Part shown: positions 1-7,659 of the stretch, piece after piece
Layout of the letters: each line of letters begins with the position of its first letter
How positions within the stretch are numbered: position 1 is the stretch's first letter
DNA from: Nonomuraea cavernae
Lineage (GTDB): Bacteria; Actinomycetota; Actinomycetes; Streptosporangiales; Streptosporangiaceae
Direction of reading: 5' to 3'
Assembly (NCBI RefSeq): GCF_014646355.1
Contig: NZ_BMNH01000008.1
Location: 209,715 to 273,714, forward strand
Length of the DNA stretch: 64,000 bases
The notes under the pieces: model-generated
What the model saw: the letters and a program-made list of their open reading frames with translations, nothing else
The model's database searches: none
Told to the model about the DNA's origin: nothing
Program-made: the position numbers and the translations under genes

Positions 1-1020
1 CTCGGCGCCGAAGACCAGCAGGTAGGCCGGCGCCGCGACCGCGGTGACCAGGTAGACCGGCCAGGCCAGCAGCACCGACCAGATCGTCGTCACCCTGAAC
101 GTCTCGCGCACCTGCGGCCAGTCCTCCAGCGCGAGCTGGCGGCTGACGATCGGCTGCATGACCTGCTGCACGGCCTGGCTGCTGAGCTGCCCGAACACCA
201 CGAACCTGGTGGCCGCGGTGTAGACGGCGGCGTCCAGTGGAGAGCTCAACGCGGCGATCATCACGATGTCGACCCGCTGGAACGCGGTCTGGCACACCCG
301 GGAGACCGCCCGGAACGAGGTGAACCGCCAGAACTCGCCGGCGATCTCCCGCACCGGCGGCGACTCGCCGGTCGCCCGGCGGTGCAGCCGGCCGTACACG
401 ACGGCGGCGGCCACCAGCGAGGGCAGGTACGGCAGCGCCCACATCAGCCCCAGCAGGCTCGGATCGGTGGTGAACCGGGAGACCACCAGGATGCCGGCGA
501 TCTGGCCCAGCGGGCGGCCGATGCGGTCGATGATCACGGTGGGCCGCATCCGCCCGTGCCCGCGGGTGGCGGAGAGCAGGACGTTGCCGACGGCCGAGAT
601 CGGCAGGAAGACCGCCAGCAGCCGGAGCATGGCCACGGTCTCGGCCGCCCGGTCCGCGGCGATCAGGTCGCCGATCCAGGGAGCGACGGCGAACATGACG
701 GCCGCCGTCACGACCGAGACGACCAGCACCGGGACCAGGGCCACCATGACGGTTCTGGCCGCGCTCCTGGAGCGCTCCAGCGCCAGGTGGCGCGGCACCC
801 ACAGGCCGAGCCCCACGTCCGTGCCGAGCTCGCCGACGGCGCCCAGGATGATGAAGACCGACGAGGCGGCGAAGAACGCGCCCGTGACGTCCAGGGGGTA
901 GGCCGCCGCGACCACCACGACCAGCGCGAACTGCGCCACGCCGGTCACGGCCGCGCCCACCAGGTTGAGCGAGCCACCGCGCGCGAGCGCCGAGAGGTTG
1001 CCGCCGGCGGTCCCCGTCAT
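1..1020 (-). CDS. Wzx-like polysaccharide flippase (partial, runs off the window edge)
   Basis: About 340 residues are visible from an ATG at 1020; the C-terminus lies outside the window. The N-terminus begins MTGTAGGNLSALARGG and is followed by successive hydrophobic helices (VTGVAQFALVVVVAAA, then an FFAASSVFIILGAVGEL helix), the pattern of MATE/MOP-superfamily oligosaccharide flippases, which move lipid-linked glycan units across the membrane. Its ATG overlaps the stop of the upstream chain-length gene (ATGA), so the two are probably translationally coupled. Family assignment rests on topology and context. It could also be a MurJ-like lipid II flippase, but the glycan genes beside it favour an exopolysaccharide role. 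Confidence 0.65.
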   Translation of the reverse strand, partial: MTGTAGGNLSALARGGSLNLVGAAVTGVAQFALVVVVAAAYPLDVTGAFFAASSVFIILGAVGELGTDVGLGLWVPRHLALERSRSAARTVMVALVPVLVVSVVTAAVMFAVAPWIGDLIAADRAAETVAMLRLLAVFLPISAVGNVLLSATRGHGRMRPTVIIDRIGRPLGQIAGILVVSRFTTDPSLLGLMWALPYLPSLVAAAVVYGRLHRRATGESPPVREIAGEFWRFTSFRAVSRVCQTAFQRVDIVMIAALSSPLDAAVYTAATRFVVFGQLSSQAVQQVMQPIVSRQLALEDWPQVRETFRVTTIWSVLLAWPVYLVTAVAAPAYLLVFGAE

Positions 1021-2780
1021 CGAGCGTTGCCGGTCTTCGCGGGCAGGTTGTCCGAGACGACGTTGTCCGAGACGACGGGGAAGGTGACCGTGGCGGAGGT
1101 CGCGTCGTCGGCCACCTCGTGCGCGGGTGGCGGCTGCGCCGCGAAGCCGTCGTCGCGTTCGTCGCGTTCGTCGCGTTCGTCGAGGGAGACGTAGCCGGGG
1201 GCCTCGTTCTTCGGCGTGACGGGCGCCTGGCGGGTGCCTCTCGGAAGCGGGGGGCTCATCGGCCGCTCGGCGGTCAGCGCCCGCCCGGCCGCCCTGACCG
1301 CCTTGCGCGTGGGCGGTCTGACGACCACCGCGCCGATGACCTCGATGTCGGACTGGTGCGCGAGGAGGTAGGCGTCGAGCAGGTCGCGCCTCCTGGTCGT
1401 CTTCGCCGTCACGACGATCACGGCGTAGTCGGCGACCATGCACACCGCCCGGCCGTCGGGGTCGCTGAGCGCCGGGCCGTTGAGCAGCAGGAAGTCGGCC
1501 TGCTGGCGGAGCCGCCCGACGGTCTTCATCAGCAGGCGGCCGGGCAGGCGGTCGCCCGCCCGCGCGAGGTCGGTGCCCTGCGGCAGCACGCTCAGCTGGT
1601 CGTCGTAGGGCGCCAGCATGTCCTTCGGCTCGCCGGCCCGGTCGAGGACCTCGCGCAGCCCCTTGGCCTCGGTCATCCCGAACAGGGCCGACGCGCTGGG
1701 CACGGCGCTGTGGTTGGCGTCGATCAGGATCGTCCGGCCGCCGGTGTTGGCCAGGCCGACGCCGAGTTGGGCGGCCACCCGCGCCGACTCGTCGCGCGTT
1801 GAGACGCCCGCGACCAGGATCGCCGAGCGCGGGCGGCTCATCCGGGTGATGACGGCCGTGCGCAGGCCCCGGTTGGCCTGGCCGGTGATCGTCGCCGCGT
1901 CGAGCAGCGCGGCCGGGTGCGGCGGTCCGTCGAACACGGCCAGCACCGGGACCCCCATCGCGCCGACCGCGGCCGCGTCGCGCAGCCGGTCGGTGGCGCG
2001 CTCGCGCGCCATGGCCGCCAGCAGTCCGAGCACGAGACCCGCGAGCAGGCCGCCGGCGCCGTAGAGCCCGATGACGGACGTCAGTGACTCCGAGGAGGTG
2101 GACGCCGAGGAGATGACCTGCCCCGGCGAGACCGGGGTGCTGGCCAGGTCGTTGGACTGCTCGTCGAGGACCGCCATCTGGTTGCTCAGTTGCGTGATGC
2201 GGTGGGAGAGGTAGTTGCGCCGGGCGGAGGTGAGGGACCGGGACGCGAGCTCGGAGGTCGCCTTCTGGAGGCTGGTGTCGACTTTCTTGGCCTGCTCGGC
2301 GAGCTCGGCGAGCTTGTCGTCGAGGATGACTTCGGACCGTTCCCGGCGGAAGGCGAGGTAGGTGGTGGCGAAGGCGGCCGCGCCCTTGCGGGCCTCTTCG
2401 GGGTCGCCGGCGGCGAACGAGATCTCCAGCGTCTGGGTGTTGGTCGGGACCTGGACGCTGACGTTGCGGCGCAGCGTGGCGTGGTCGGGGGCGGCGAGCT
2501 GGGTGGCGACCCGGGCGACCACGACGTCGGCGGTGACGAGCTGGGTCTCGCTGGCGAGGTTGATCAGGTCGTCGCCGCGCCCTTCGGGGGAGTAGGGGTT
2601 GCCGGTCAGCGGGATGATCAGAACGGTCGCCGACGAGACGTGGGTCTGCGGAAGGACGTAGCCGGCGGCGGCGCCCGCGAGGGCGCCCAGCAGGGTGACG
2701 GCGATGATGACCAGTTTGTGATGGAGCAGAGCCCCCAGAAAAAGCCTGGACCGTATGGGGGAAATCTGGTCGTCCGCCAT
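1017..2780 (-). CDS. Wzz-type chain-length determinant with degenerate BY-kinase-like domain
   Basis: 587 residues. The ATG at 2780 is preferred because a G-rich ribosome site (AAAGGGGGGCGGGG) directly precedes it; an in-frame ATG 39 bases upstream has none. Order: N-terminal membrane helix (LVIIAVTLLGALAGAAAGYVL), a long periplasmic-type region with coiled coil (about 140-215), a second membrane helix (about 240-260), then a cytoplasmic MinD/BY-kinase-like fold from about 310. The fold keeps the Walker A'-like strand TILIDAN and the late DFLLLNGP strand, but where Walker A (GxxGxGKS/T) should be it reads AGVSTRDESARVAAQLG, with no GK[ST]. It is therefore probably a structural partner without kinase activity. 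It controls glycan chain length in a Wzx/Wzy-type system and overlaps the flippase gene by four bases. Confidence 0.75.
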   Translation of the reverse strand: MADDQISPIRSRLFLGALLHHKLVIIAVTLLGALAGAAAGYVLPQTHVSSATVLIIPLTGNPYSPEGRGDDLINLASETQLVTADVVVARVATQLAAPDHATLRRNVSVQVPTNTQTLEISFAAGDPEEARKGAAAFATTYLAFRRERSEVILDDKLAELAEQAKKVDTSLQKATSELASRSLTSARRNYLSHRITQLSNQMAVLDEQSNDLASTPVSPGQVISSASTSSESLTSVIGLYGAGGLLAGLVLGLLAAMARERATDRLRDAAAVGAMGVPVLAVFDGPPHPAALLDAATITGQANRGLRTAVITRMSRPRSAILVAGVSTRDESARVAAQLGVGLANTGGRTILIDANHSAVPSASALFGMTEAKGLREVLDRAGEPKDMLAPYDDQLSVLPQGTDLARAGDRLPGRLLMKTVGRLRQQADFLLLNGPALSDPDGRAVCMVADYAVIVVTAKTTRRRDLLDAYLLAHQSDIEVIGAVVVRPPTRKAVRAAGRALTAERPMSPPLPRGTRQAPVTPKNEAPGYVSLDERDERDERDDGFAAQPPPAHEVADDATSATVTFPVVSDNVVSDNLPAKTGNAR

Positions 2781-2893
2781 CCCCGCCCCCCTTTGCGCGT
2801 CCCCAGGCAATGTCGGCACGAAGTTTACCGGAATATGGCCAATGTTCTACTGTGAGCTGAACCTAATCCGGATGTGCGACAAAGCGGGCGGCC
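2781..2893. promoter_or_regulatory. Divergent intergenic promoter region
   Basis: 113 bases between the start of the minus-strand chain-length gene and the plus-strand Alg14-like gene. It is the only place for promoters of both units and is locally AT-richer (around 2820-2870) than its flanks. No convincing -35/-10 pair or repeat was identified. Confidence 0.35.
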
Positions 2894-3355
2894 GTGGCGG
2901 AAGAGCGAAAAGTCTTGCTGGTCGCGTCGAGCGGGGGGCATCTGGCACAGCTGGCCTCCCTTGAGCCGTGGTGGCGAAAATGGCACCGGACCTGGGTGAC
3001 CTTCGACACCGACGACGCTCGATCGCGGCTGAGGGGCGAGAACGTCGTCTGGGGGCACCACCCCACGACGCGCAATCTGCCCAACCTCGTACGCAATTTT
3101 CGGCTGGCCATAAAGCTGCTCCGCCGGGACCGGCCCGCCCTCATCGTCTCGACGGGCGCCGGGGTGGCCTTTCCGTTTTTTCTAATTGCGAAGTTTGTGC
3201 GGATTCCAACGGTTTATATCGAGGTGTACGACCGGCTCGACAGCGCCACGCTCACCGGTCGCCTCTGCTCGCCGCTGACCACGCTCTTCCTCGTGCAATG
3301 GGAAGAGCAGCTGCGCTTCTACCCGCGTGCGCGAGTGATCGGAGGCCTGCTGTGA
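2894..3355 (+). CDS. Alg14/PssD/CpsF-like glycosyltransferase subunit (acceptor and membrane anchor half)
   Basis: 153 residues from a GTG start with only a weak ribosome site. The N-terminus KVLLVASSGGHLAQL is the signature of the Alg14/EpsF/PssD family (nucleoside-binding GGH loop), followed by STGAGVAFPFFLIAKFVRIPTVYIE, the hydrophobic hairpin that anchors the pair at the membrane. The family forms a two-part GT28-type enzyme with an Alg13-like catalytic subunit. The next gene starts inside this stop codon (GTGA at 3352), so the halves are made together. It probably adds a sugar early in assembly of the lipid-linked repeat unit. Sugar specificity cannot be read from sequence. Confidence 0.85.
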   Translation: MAEERKVLLVASSGGHLAQLASLEPWWRKWHRTWVTFDTDDARSRLRGENVVWGHHPTTRNLPNLVRNFRLAIKLLRRDRPALIVSTGAGVAFPFFLIAKFVRIPTVYIEVYDRLDSATLTGRLCSPLTTLFLVQWEEQLRFYPRARVIGGLL

Positions 3356-3864
3356 GGCGGACGGTCTTCGTCTCGGTGGGCACCGACCACCATGACTTCT
3401 CCCGGCTCGTCGGCTGGGCCGACACCTGGGCCGCCGCCCATCGCGACGAGGCGCGCTGCGTCGTCCAGCACGGCACGTCCCGCCCGCCCCGGCACGCCGA
3501 GGGGCACGCCTACCTGGAGCACGAGGAGGTCGACCGGCTCATGGCCGAGGCCGCCGTCATCGTGTCGCACGGCGGCCCCACCACGATCGCGGAGGCCAGG
3601 CGGCGAGGTGTCAAGCCCATCGTCGTGCCGCGCTCGCCCGTCCTCAACGAGCACGTCGACGACCACCAGCAGCTCTTCTGCGCGCGGCTCGCCGCCTCCG
3701 GGCTGATCGCGGTGGCCGGCAGCGAGTCCGAGCTGGGCGCGCTGGTGTCCAGGGCACTCACGCACCGGGCGGAGTTCGCGGCCGAGCACGCCGCCGGCTC
3801 CGTCGCGCAGGCAGTCGAACGCTTCGAGGGCTATGTGAACGACCTCTTGAAAGACCGCCGTTAG
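3352..3864 (+). CDS. Alg13/PssE/CpsG-like glycosyltransferase catalytic subunit
   Basis: 170 residues from the GTG that overlaps the Alg14-like stop. It begins TVFVSVGTDHHDFSRLV, matching the Alg13/PssE start (VTVGTxxxxFxRLV). Near residue 70 it has VIVSHGGPTTIAEARRRGVKPIVVPR, the GT28 UDP-sugar-binding motif (HGG..T..E), then NEHVDDHQ, the conserved loop after it. It supplies the catalytic half of the heterodimer. Its stop is 34 bases from the 3' end of the convergent GT2 gene. Confidence 0.88.
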   Translation: MRRTVFVSVGTDHHDFSRLVGWADTWAAAHRDEARCVVQHGTSRPPRHAEGHAYLEHEEVDRLMAEAAVIVSHGGPTTIAEARRRGVKPIVVPRSPVLNEHVDDHQQLFCARLAASGLIAVAGSESELGALVSRALTHRAEFAAEHAAGSVAQAVERFEGYVNDLLKDRR

Positions 3865-3898
3865 ATTCCCCGCCCAGATTCCCGCCCAGATCCCTCGC

Positions 3899-4828
3899 CT
3901 AGATCCCCCGGCCGAAGGAGTGGGCCGTGCGGAGCAGGAACTCCGGCCGGACCAGGCCGGCGCACATGAGGAAGACGAGGTAGGAGCGCGGCTGACGCCA
4001 GTTGCTGCGGAACGTCCGCCACGCCAGGCGGCGGGCGTCGCGCCTGGCCCCCATCGCCGCCAGCGCGAAGGCCTGCCGGCCCATCAGCTTGGCGGCGGCG
4101 CGGGGGTCGGCCCGCAGCACGGGATGCTTGCCGGCGAGGTACTCGAGCCCGTCGACGACCATCCGCCAGTCGCGCTGGAAGAAGGACTGCGACCCCCACA
4201 GGACGCGTACCAGGGGCTTTCGCACCGCCACGATCGGCCCGGTCGCGGCGGCCCGCAGCATCCAGTCGTAGTCCTCGCCATAGCTGCCCGGAATGTCCTC
4301 GTCCACCGGCCCGACGCGGTGCAGGAAGGCGTCCCTGGTCACCAGCACGGTCGACGGATGCGCCTCCATCACCCGGCGTCGGGCCAGCTCGGTCACGGTC
4401 AACGCCGTCTCGTCGGCGATCCGTTCCGTCTCCTTGCCGTCGAACAGCACCACGATCCCGCAGACCGCGACCTCGGCGCCGCGTTCGGCGAGCAGGTCGG
4501 CCTGGGCGCGGAGCTTGCCGGGCAGCCACACGTCGTCGTCGTCGCAGAAGGCCAGCAAGGTCCCGCTGGACGCGAGCGCCCCGGTGTTGCGCGCTCCCGC
4601 CAGGCCGGGGGTCCGGTCGTTGGAGATCACGATCACGCGACGGTGCTCGTCGTCCCGGGCCAGGCCGGGATCCGGCTCGGCCCGGTCGTAGACGACGACG
4701 CATTCGATCGGCCCCGGATAGTCCTGGGCGAGGATCGCGTCAAGGGCCTGAGCGAGAAGAGCCGGCCGGTCGCGGGTCGCGACGATCACCGAGACGGGCG
4801 GACAGGTCGGGCTCGGGCTCTGGCTCAT
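3899..4828 (-). CDS. GT2 family glycosyltransferase
   Basis: 309 residues with the GT-A fold. The N-terminus VSVIVATRDRPALLAQALDAIL is the GT2 nucleotide-binding start, and GTLLAFCDDDDVWLPGKL holds the DxD metal site near residue 95. A YGEDYDWMLRAA stretch supplies the later ED acidic motif. The start is well supported by AAGGAG nine bases upstream of the ATG at 4828, although it lies 89 bases inside the preceding chain-length gene. No membrane helix is obvious, so it is a cytosolic or peripheral enzyme transferring a sugar during repeat-unit assembly. Donor and linkage are unknown. Confidence 0.85.
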   Translation of the reverse strand: MSQSPSPTCPPVSVIVATRDRPALLAQALDAILAQDYPGPIECVVVYDRAEPDPGLARDDEHRRVIVISNDRTPGLAGARNTGALASSGTLLAFCDDDDVWLPGKLRAQADLLAERGAEVAVCGIVVLFDGKETERIADETALTVTELARRRVMEAHPSTVLVTRDAFLHRVGPVDEDIPGSYGEDYDWMLRAAATGPIVAVRKPLVRVLWGSQSFFQRDWRMVVDGLEYLAGKHPVLRADPRAAAKLMGRQAFALAAMGARRDARRLAWRTFRSNWRQPRSYLVFLMCAGLVRPEFLLRTAHSFGRGI

Positions 4829-5636
4829 GCCGTACGGCTCCTTCGGATGGTGCGGGGACTCTGCCGCGACGGTCGCGGAGCATGCCCATGACGACGCCGG
4901 CGAGCAGGCCCAGCGCGGCGTACGAGGCCACCGGCACCTCGTTGTTGTCGCGGTCGGGACGCCTGGGCACCGAGGCGGCCCTGACGACCTCGCCGGTGGT
5001 CTCGCTCTGCCGCTGGATTCTGGACACCTGGCGTTCGAGCTCGTTGATCTGCCGGATCATCGAGGCCCGCCGGGTGCGGGACGCCGCGTCCCGGCGCACG
5101 CTGCCCTTCGACAACGTGTCCAGCCGGACCTCCACGACGCCGATGCGCGACTGCAGGGCTTCGAGCTGGCGCTGGCGGATCCCGGCCACGATCTGCCGCC
5201 GCAGGCTCAGGTAGGAGTCGGTCGCCACGATCACGGCGGCGAGGGCCCGCTCGGGATCGCGGTCGCGCACCTGTACGGTGATCAGCCGGCTGTTGGCGGG
5301 CACGCTGATCGTGATCGCCTCGGCGGCGCCCTGGCGGTTCACGCCGAGCGCGGCGGCCACCCGGTCCATCACCGGGCTCGACCGCAGCAACTGGGCCTCG
5401 GTGTCGATGGTGACGTCGCGTGGCAGCCGCTGATCCGGCTTGCGCTCCAGGCCGGGATGGACGGGCGTGGCCGGCGCGAACACCTGGGTGGAGGCCGTGT
5501 AGGTCGGGGGCGTCAGCATGCCCTGGATCAGCCCCGCGCCGGTGCCGGCCGCCACGAGCAGCACGATCGTGATCAGGTGCCGGCGGACGAAGGCGGCGTA
5601 GCCGGCCAGGGTGGGGTCGGGGTTCAGCGCCGCCAC
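4740..5636 (-). CDS. Second Wzz-type chain-length determinant (no kinase domain)
   Basis: 298 residues. One N-terminal helix (LITIVLLVAAGTGAGLIQGML, about 21-41) is followed by the YTASTQVF stretch typical of Wzz proteins, a long extracytoplasmic region with coiled-coil segments (about 135-210), and a second helix near 235-250 (YAALGLLAGVVMGML). The tail is charged and cytoplasmic with no P-loop. The last 89 bases overlap the GT2 gene in another frame. It starts 13 bases inside the end of the sulfotransferase gene, so it belongs to one minus-strand operon. The locus thus carries two polysaccharide co-polymerases, which could serve two polymers or act as a pair. Confidence 0.78.
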   Translation of the reverse strand: MAALNPDPTLAGYAAFVRRHLITIVLLVAAGTGAGLIQGMLTPPTYTASTQVFAPATPVHPGLERKPDQRLPRDVTIDTEAQLLRSSPVMDRVAAALGVNRQGAAEAITISVPANSRLITVQVRDRDPERALAAVIVATDSYLSLRRQIVAGIRQRQLEALQSRIGVVEVRLDTLSKGSVRRDAASRTRRASMIRQINELERQVSRIQRQSETTGEVVRAASVPRRPDRDNNEVPVASYAALGLLAGVVMGMLRDRRGRVPAPSEGAVRHEPEPEPDLSARLGDRRDPRPAGSSRSGP

Positions 5637-6484
5637 GGCGGCACCACCCCGAGCAGCCGGGCCAGCCGCTCGTCGTAGGGCAGGAAGTGGGCGTCGAGGT
5701 CGCGGCGGACCGACTCGGGCATCGGGGAGCGGGGCCGCGCGTTGTCGCGTCCCAGGGTGGCGGGGCGCCAGCTCGGCAGCCCGAGGAACGCCAGGATGCG
5801 GTCGTACTCCCGCTCGAAGCCGGCGAACAGGTCCTCCGCGAAGAGCACGTGCACCCGGTCGCGACCGAAGAGGGTGAAAAGCCGGTCGAGCTGGTCGGCG
5901 TAGTGGCCGCGGTCGACGTAGGAGTGGTGGCGGTGGCTGTGGCTGACGTAGCCGGGGTCCGCCTCGATCCGGGCGAGCTCGCCGTCGAGCCGCTGGGGTT
6001 CGAGCTCCAGCGCCCGCTCGAACGGCTCGGTCTCGAAGCCTCGGGCCAGCTCGTGCATGTGGGCGGAGTAGGCACGTTCCACCGGGTCGCGCAGCACGAC
6101 CAGGAGCCGCACCCCCGGGAGGTCCTTGGCGATCCGGCCGGGGGCGAGCGGGTGGTGCATGTAGTAGCCGGCGGACTCGCCCGTCACGGGCGGCGCGGAC
6201 GCGCGCCGGGTCGCCAGCGCGCGCACCGGGAAGTGGCCCCGATACCAGTGCCTGCCGCGGGGATAGTTGACGTCGAAGTAGTGGACCCCCTTGTGGAACA
6301 GCGGCGGGACCACGGCGGGATGGGCCGTCAGCGCGCGCCAGAGCGAGGTGGTGCCCCCTCGCTGGGTGCCCACGAGCAGGAAGCCGGGGAGCATGCGGGC
6401 TCGGCTGGTCGCCAGGCCCACCTGGCGGGTCACGGACCGTCCGATCTGCTTGACGAACGGCGGCGCGGACCGGCGCGAGAGCAT
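5624..6484 (-). CDS. PAPS-dependent sulfotransferase
   Basis: 286 residues; the ATG at 6484 has AAAGGGG a few bases upstream. Near the start, MLPGFLLVGTQRGGTTSLWRAL is the 5'-phosphosulfate-binding loop (usual GxxKxGTT; arginine replaces lysine), and LLVVLRDPVERAYSAHMHE near residue 135 is the 3'-phosphate-binding motif (RDPxxRxxS). The DNARPRS stretch near the end matches the C-terminal segment of heparan-type sulfotransferases. It would transfer sulfate from PAPS to a carbohydrate hydroxyl or amine. The position among glycan genes suggests a sulfated exopolysaccharide or glycolipid. The acceptor is not known. Confidence 0.85.
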   Translation of the reverse strand: MLSRRSAPPFVKQIGRSVTRQVGLATSRARMLPGFLLVGTQRGGTTSLWRALTAHPAVVPPLFHKGVHYFDVNYPRGRHWYRGHFPVRALATRRASAPPVTGESAGYYMHHPLAPGRIAKDLPGVRLLVVLRDPVERAYSAHMHELARGFETEPFERALELEPQRLDGELARIEADPGYVSHSHRHHSYVDRGHYADQLDRLFTLFGRDRVHVLFAEDLFAGFEREYDRILAFLGLPSWRPATLGRDNARPRSPMPESVRRDLDAHFLPYDERLARLLGVVPPWRR

Positions 6485-6495
6485 CTCGTCCCCTT

Positions 6496-7659
6496 TCAGC
6501 TGGTGGTCGTGTGGCGGTCGAGCAGATCGAGGAGGGCGTCGGCCTGCGCCCGCAGCGGGGCGCCGATGCTGCCCCTGCTGGCCACGAGGTAGCGCGCGCA
6601 CAGCTCGGCCAGATAGAGGCTCAGCGTCGTCGAGGCCGCCGGGCCCTTCAGGCCGAACGGCGCCAGCACGGACGGCGTGTCGCCGGACCACACCCGCTGG
6701 ACGGTCCAGGAGGTGGTGGGCCCGATCTGCTGGAGCGCGTAGTGCAGGGCGTCGAATCCCACGGGCACGGCCTGGGCGAATCTCTCCCAGTCCCACAGGT
6801 GCAGCACGTCGCGTTGCCAGGCCATGTTCCACGGGGTCCAGTCGCCGTGCCAGGCGCCGTAGGACAGCCGGACGCCGCCGTGCCGTTCGCCGAGCCGGTC
6901 GAGCACGGCGGCCAGCCGGGAGGCGGCCTCGCCGTCGGGCAGCAGGTCCGGCGTCGCCGTGAGACCGTTCCAGAACGGGCTGCCGGCCAGCTCCGCGGTG
7001 GTGGCGGTGATCGAGGCCAGCTCCGCCATCGCTCCCACGGGCATCTCGTCGCGGGGCCGCCACCGGCGCACGCCGCTCGACAACACCGACATCACCAGGG
7101 CGTCGACCGTGCCCCACGACTCGTACGCGATCAGCTGGGGGGTCCTGATCCCGCGCGGCGGGCAGGCCGACAGGGTGCGGAGCGCGTCGGCCTCGGCGGC
7201 GATCAGCGCGCGGGCGACGTCGGTGTCACCGATCTTGACGAACGCCAGCGACCGGCCCGACGGGGTCAGCGCCTGCAGGACCGGTTTACGGTTGGCGCGT
7301 TCGTTCCCGATCGTCACGCTGACCACGACGGGCTGCCCCAGCAGGTCGCTCAGCCGGTCCTGCACGGAGGGCCCGTCAGCGGGGCCGACGCGGACCCGGT
7401 CGGGCAGGAGGCGCTGCGGAAGGCCGGTGCGCAGCGCGAGCGACAGCAGGCCGCGGCCGAGGCGCGCACGCGGGCCGAGGTCGTGGCTGAAACGGCGGAG
7501 CGCGGCGCCGGCCGCCCGGGGAGCGCCGAGCGGCAGCAGGATCCGCGCCTCGCGCGCGTTGGGCAGGAACACCAGCTGCCCGCCGCGGCGGTGTACGTGG
7601 CTCACGTCGCTGCCCGGCCACAGGCGGGAGACGGTCTCGGTCCAGGCGCCGGCCGTCAT
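6496..7659 (-). CDS. Aminoglycoside-phosphotransferase-fold (APH-like) protein
   Basis: 387 residues from the ATG that overlaps the stop of the O-antigen ligase gene (ATGA at 7656-7659). The C-terminal half has LSYGAWHGDWTPWNMAWQ, the catalytic loop HGDxxxxN of the APH/choline-kinase fold, followed by LHLWDWERF, equivalent to the metal-binding D of the DFG position. The N-lobe is less conserved, although SLAFVKIGD may supply the ATP-binding lysine. These proteins phosphorylate small molecules or sugars. In a glycan cluster it may act on a sugar or lipid intermediate rather than an antibiotic. The first 130 residues resemble nothing I recognise. Confidence 0.65.
   Translation of the reverse strand: MTAGAWTETVSRLWPGSDVSHVHRRGGQLVFLPNAREARILLPLGAPRAAGAALRRFSHDLGPRARLGRGLLSLALRTGLPQRLLPDRVRVGPADGPSVQDRLSDLLGQPVVVSVTIGNERANRKPVLQALTPSGRSLAFVKIGDTDVARALIAAEADALRTLSACPPRGIRTPQLIAYESWGTVDALVMSVLSSGVRRWRPRDEMPVGAMAELASITATTAELAGSPFWNGLTATPDLLPDGEAASRLAAVLDRLGERHGGVRLSYGAWHGDWTPWNMAWQRDVLHLWDWERFAQAVPVGFDALHYALQQIGPTTSWTVQRVWSGDTPSVLAPFGLKGPAASTTLSLYLAELCARYLVASRGSIGAPLRAQADALLDLLDRHTTTS

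Noticed and set aside
4825..6075. Long Arg/Pro/Thr-rich frame on the minus strand across the sulfotransferase and Wzz genes
   Set aside because: It is an out-of-frame shadow of both genes, with composition typical of GC-rich antisense or offset frames and no domain.
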